Source: Pontibacter ruber (lineage in GTDB: Bacteria; Bacteroidota; Bacteroidia; Cytophagales; Hymenobacteraceae). From it: a stretch of DNA of 64,000 nt. The notes below the pieces were generated by a model that ran no database searches, had not been told where the DNA came from, and saw only the letters and a program-made list of their open reading frames with translations. Of the stretch, positions 61,981 to 64,000 are shown one piece after another. Location of the stretch: NCBI RefSeq assembly GCF_023630205.1, contig NZ_JALPRR010000006.1, positions 62,001-126,000 on the forward strand. The letters are read 5' to 3'. The position numbers were made by a program, and so were the translations under genes. Position 1 is the first letter of the stretch. Every line of letters starts with the position of its first letter.

Positions 61981-63375
61981 ATGGCATCAAAATACGATTT
62001 AGTAGTGATTGGTAGCGGCCCGGGCGGTTATGTGGCGGCCATTCGTGCGTCACAGCTGGGTATGAAAGTAGGTGTTGTCGAGCGCGAGTCGCTGGGCGGT
62101 ATCTGCCTGAACTGGGGCTGTATTCCTACTAAAGCATTGCTGAAAAGCGCAAACGTGTTCGAGTACATTAACCATGCTGCTGACTATGGTATCACCATTG
62201 GCGAAGCTTCTGTAGATTTTGGTGCTGTGATCAAGCGCAGCCGTGGCGTTGCCGACGGCATGAGCAAAGGTATCCAGTTCCTGTTCCGCAAAAACAAGAT
62301 CGACTCGATCATGGGAACGGGTAAAGTAGTAGGCAAAGGCAAAGTAGAAGTTACCAACGCTGAAGGTAAAAAAGATATCGTAGAAGCTACGAATATTATC
62401 CTGGCAACAGGTGCCCGCTCACGCGAGCTTCCTAACCTGCCAATTGATGGCAAGAAGATCATCGGTTACCGCCAGGCGATGGCGCTGGACAAAAAACCTG
62501 CTTCAATGGTTGTGGTAGGTTCTGGTGCGATTGGTGTAGAGTTCGCTTACTTCTACAACGCGATGGGTACGAAAGTAACGGTTGTGGAATACATGCCGAA
62601 CATCGTGCCGGTTGAGGACGAAGAAGTATCGAAGCAGCTGGAGAAATCCTTCAAGAAAGCCGGCATCAACATCATGACCAATGCTTCTGTTGAGGCGGTT
62701 GATACGAGCGGCGATATCAGCAAAGTACGTGTTAAAACAGCCAAAGGCGAAGAAACCCTGGAAGCTGAAGTAGTGCTTTCTGCGGTAGGTATCCAGACCA
62801 ACCTGGAAAACATCGGCATCGAAGAGCTGGGCATTAAAGTAGATAAAGGCCGCGTGATCGTGGACGAGTACTACAAGACCAACGTGGACGGCATCTACGC
62901 AATCGGTGACATCGTGCCGGGTCCTGCGCTGGCGCACGTGGCGTCTGCTGAAGGTATTATCTGCGTGGAGGCCATTGCTGGTCATCATCCGGAGCCACTC
63001 AATTATGGCAACATCCCGGGCTGTACCTACTGCTCTCCTGAAGTAGCTTCTGTTGGTTTAACCGAGAAAGCTGCCCGTGAGCAAGGTTTGGATATTAAAG
63101 TTGGTAAGTTCCCGTTCTCTGCGTCTGGTAAGGCTAGTGCTGCCGGTGCAAAAGATGGTTTCGTAAAAGTGATCTTCGATGCCAAGTATGGCGAGTTCCT
63201 GGGCGCGCACATGATCGGAGCGAACGTAACGGAGATGATCGCGGAGATCGTGGTTGCCCGTAAACTGGAGACTACCGGCCACGAGATCATCAAGGCGGTG
63301 CACCCGCACCCAACCATGAGCGAAGCGGTAATGGAAGCGACTGCGGCTGCTTACGGCGAAGTGATCCACTTGTAG
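61981..63375 (+). CDS. lpdA: Dihydrolipoyl dehydrogenase (E3)
   Basis: A 464-residue flavoprotein. It reoxidises lipoamide in pyruvate and 2-oxoglutarate dehydrogenase complexes and the glycine cleavage system. Seen: VVIGSGPGGYVAAIRA (FAD), GGICLNWGCIPTK (redox Cys pair near residues 42 and 47), MVVVGSGAIGVEFAYF (NAD), YAIGDIVPG, and the C-terminal HPHPTMSEAVMEA with the catalytic His-Glu dyad. ATG 61981 is preferred to the upstream ATG at 61954, which would add MLINYNKDI. No E2 or lipoate genes are adjacent. Confidence 0.96.
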   Translation: MASKYDLVVIGSGPGGYVAAIRASQLGMKVGVVERESLGGICLNWGCIPTKALLKSANVFEYINHAADYGITIGEASVDFGAVIKRSRGVADGMSKGIQFLFRKNKIDSIMGTGKVVGKGKVEVTNAEGKKDIVEATNIILATGARSRELPNLPIDGKKIIGYRQAMALDKKPASMVVVGSGAIGVEFAYFYNAMGTKVTVVEYMPNIVPVEDEEVSKQLEKSFKKAGINIMTNASVEAVDTSGDISKVRVKTAKGEETLEAEVVLSAVGIQTNLENIGIEELGIKVDKGRVIVDEYYKTNVDGIYAIGDIVPGPALAHVASAEGIICVEAIAGHHPEPLNYGNIPGCTYCSPEVASVGLTEKAAREQGLDIKVGKFPFSASGKASAAGAKDGFVKVIFDAKYGEFLGAHMIGANVTEMIAEIVVARKLETTGHEIIKAVHPHPTMSEAVMEATAAAYGEVIHL

Positions 63376-63399
63376 TTTATACTTAGAAATAAGCTAAAT

Positions 63400-63430
63400 A
63401 AGGCTGACCGGTACATGGTCAGCCTTTTTC
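63400..63430 (+). terminator. Terminator after lpdA
   Basis: AAGGCTGACC pairs with GGTCAGCCTT around GGTACAT, followed by TTTCTTTTT. Confidence 0.88.
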
Positions 63431-63522
63431 TTTTTCAGGCTTTTCAGGAAAATATTACTGGCCTTGCAGCCTTTTGATCTGTTTTAGGGTCATCAGGCTG
63501 TTTTACATACCTATTTAAAACT

Positions 63523-64000
63523 ATGAAGAAGATTTTCCTTTTAGCCATTACCCTTTTCCTGTTTACTGCTGCTTATGCCCAGGTAGATACCGTACGCATT
63601 ACGGCCAAAGATCTTAAAGTAAAGCAACTGAGGCCCGGCACCCGTCAGTACCTGGTCACAGTGCAAACACCTGCCAACCCGAAAGTACTCCGGCAAAGCC
63701 TCTGGAACCGGAATGTAAGTTTTGAAAACTTTCAGGGGAAAGAGCGCCTGGTGATTCGCCAGAACTGGATCGGGGCCGATACGCTTTCGAACAGAACGAT
63801 CTTCTCGGTGTGCGAAAAAGATTTTACCCCAATTTACCAGACCAGCACCAGTGCCCGTGGCGTAGCCGCTTTCAATTTTTATACAGATAAGATAACCGGC
63901 TCCGACACGACCAAAGCCAACGCATTCAAAAATTTTATTATGGCCTCGCCTGCACCCGCTTTTGACTGGGAACTGGACATGGAAACCTTTGAGAGCCTGC
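63523..64000 (+). CDS. Secreted protein of unknown family (runs off the window end)
   Basis: An open frame from ATG 63523 to the window edge (159 codons) without a stop. MKKIFLLAITLFLFTAAYAQ is a signal peptide with cleavage after AYAQ. The mature part contains TVRITAKDLKVKQLRPGTRQYLV and VSFENFQGKERLVIRQNWIGAD, with beta-strand spacing. I do not recognise the family; the residues seen lack metal or catalytic motifs. The length of the whole gene cannot be judged. Confidence 0.7.
   Translation, partial: MKKIFLLAITLFLFTAAYAQVDTVRITAKDLKVKQLRPGTRQYLVTVQTPANPKVLRQSLWNRNVSFENFQGKERLVIRQNWIGADTLSNRTIFSVCEKDFTPIYQTSTSARGVAAFNFYTDKITGSDTTKANAFKNFIMASPAPAFDWELDMETFESL

Overview
The window looks like a chromosomal stretch of a Bacteroidota bacterium, most likely a Pontibacter-like member of the Hymenobacteraceae (Cytophagales). 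The evidence is three SusC/SusD outer-membrane pairs, a BlaI/M56 metallopeptidase pair carrying TonB C-terminal domains, CgeB-type glycosyltransferases, a TAnnTTTG-type promoter in front of lpdA, and intergenic repeats of the kind common in this group. Genus-level assignment is inference. I see no rRNA, tRNA, IS element, CRISPR array or prophage.

Layout. 1-9.8 kb: tail of a PurF-like amidotransferase, an M14 carboxypeptidase, DoxX, a lipoprotein and SurE, then a minus-strand block made of blaI, an M56 peptidase-TonB fusion and two periplasmic proteins built only of TonB C-terminal domains. 10.4-24.3 kb: three SusC/SusD pairs, one on the plus strand and two related tandem pairs on the minus strand, with no glycosidase or anti-sigma partner. 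24.7-26.0 kb: a histidine phosphatase and a GNAT. 26.2-37.8 kb: an eleven-gene, tightly packed plus-strand locus with an SDR, two sugar-nucleotide epimerases (one fused to a cytoplasmic TIM-barrel glycosidase), a zinc-type dehydrogenase, a Gfo/Idh/MocA oxidoreductase, a GT4 glycosyltransferase, three tandem CgeB-like glycosyltransferases and a methyltransferase. It probably makes a modified glycan or glycolipid of unknown structure. A Nudix hydrolase follows.

38.6-40.8 kb: a 716-residue protein joining a HisC-like PLP aminotransferase to a bacterial GRAS domain. GRAS is the Rossmann methyltransferase-like fold best known from plant gibberellin-response and SCARECROW proteins. This is the most remarkable gene in the window. 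41-64 kb: mostly single housekeeping or envelope genes (pirin, TerB-like protein, DsbA-like protein, serine hydrolase, propeller-amidohydrolase, M28 peptidase, AI-2E-type exporter, three GNATs in the whole window, RluE-type pseudouridine synthase, DUF2625-like protein, vWA-like membrane protein, FabG, M23 peptidase, TPR protein, LpdA and a truncated secreted protein).

The intergenic DNA is itself notable. There are palindrome-rich composite elements at 2.7-3.5 kb, 49.1-49.6 kb and 60.6-61.1 kb, a nested palindrome inside the glycan locus at 33.3 kb, AT-rich repeats that touch start and stop codons, and a word AAGTATA/TATACTT that recurs throughout. Most transcription units end in clear hairpin terminators.
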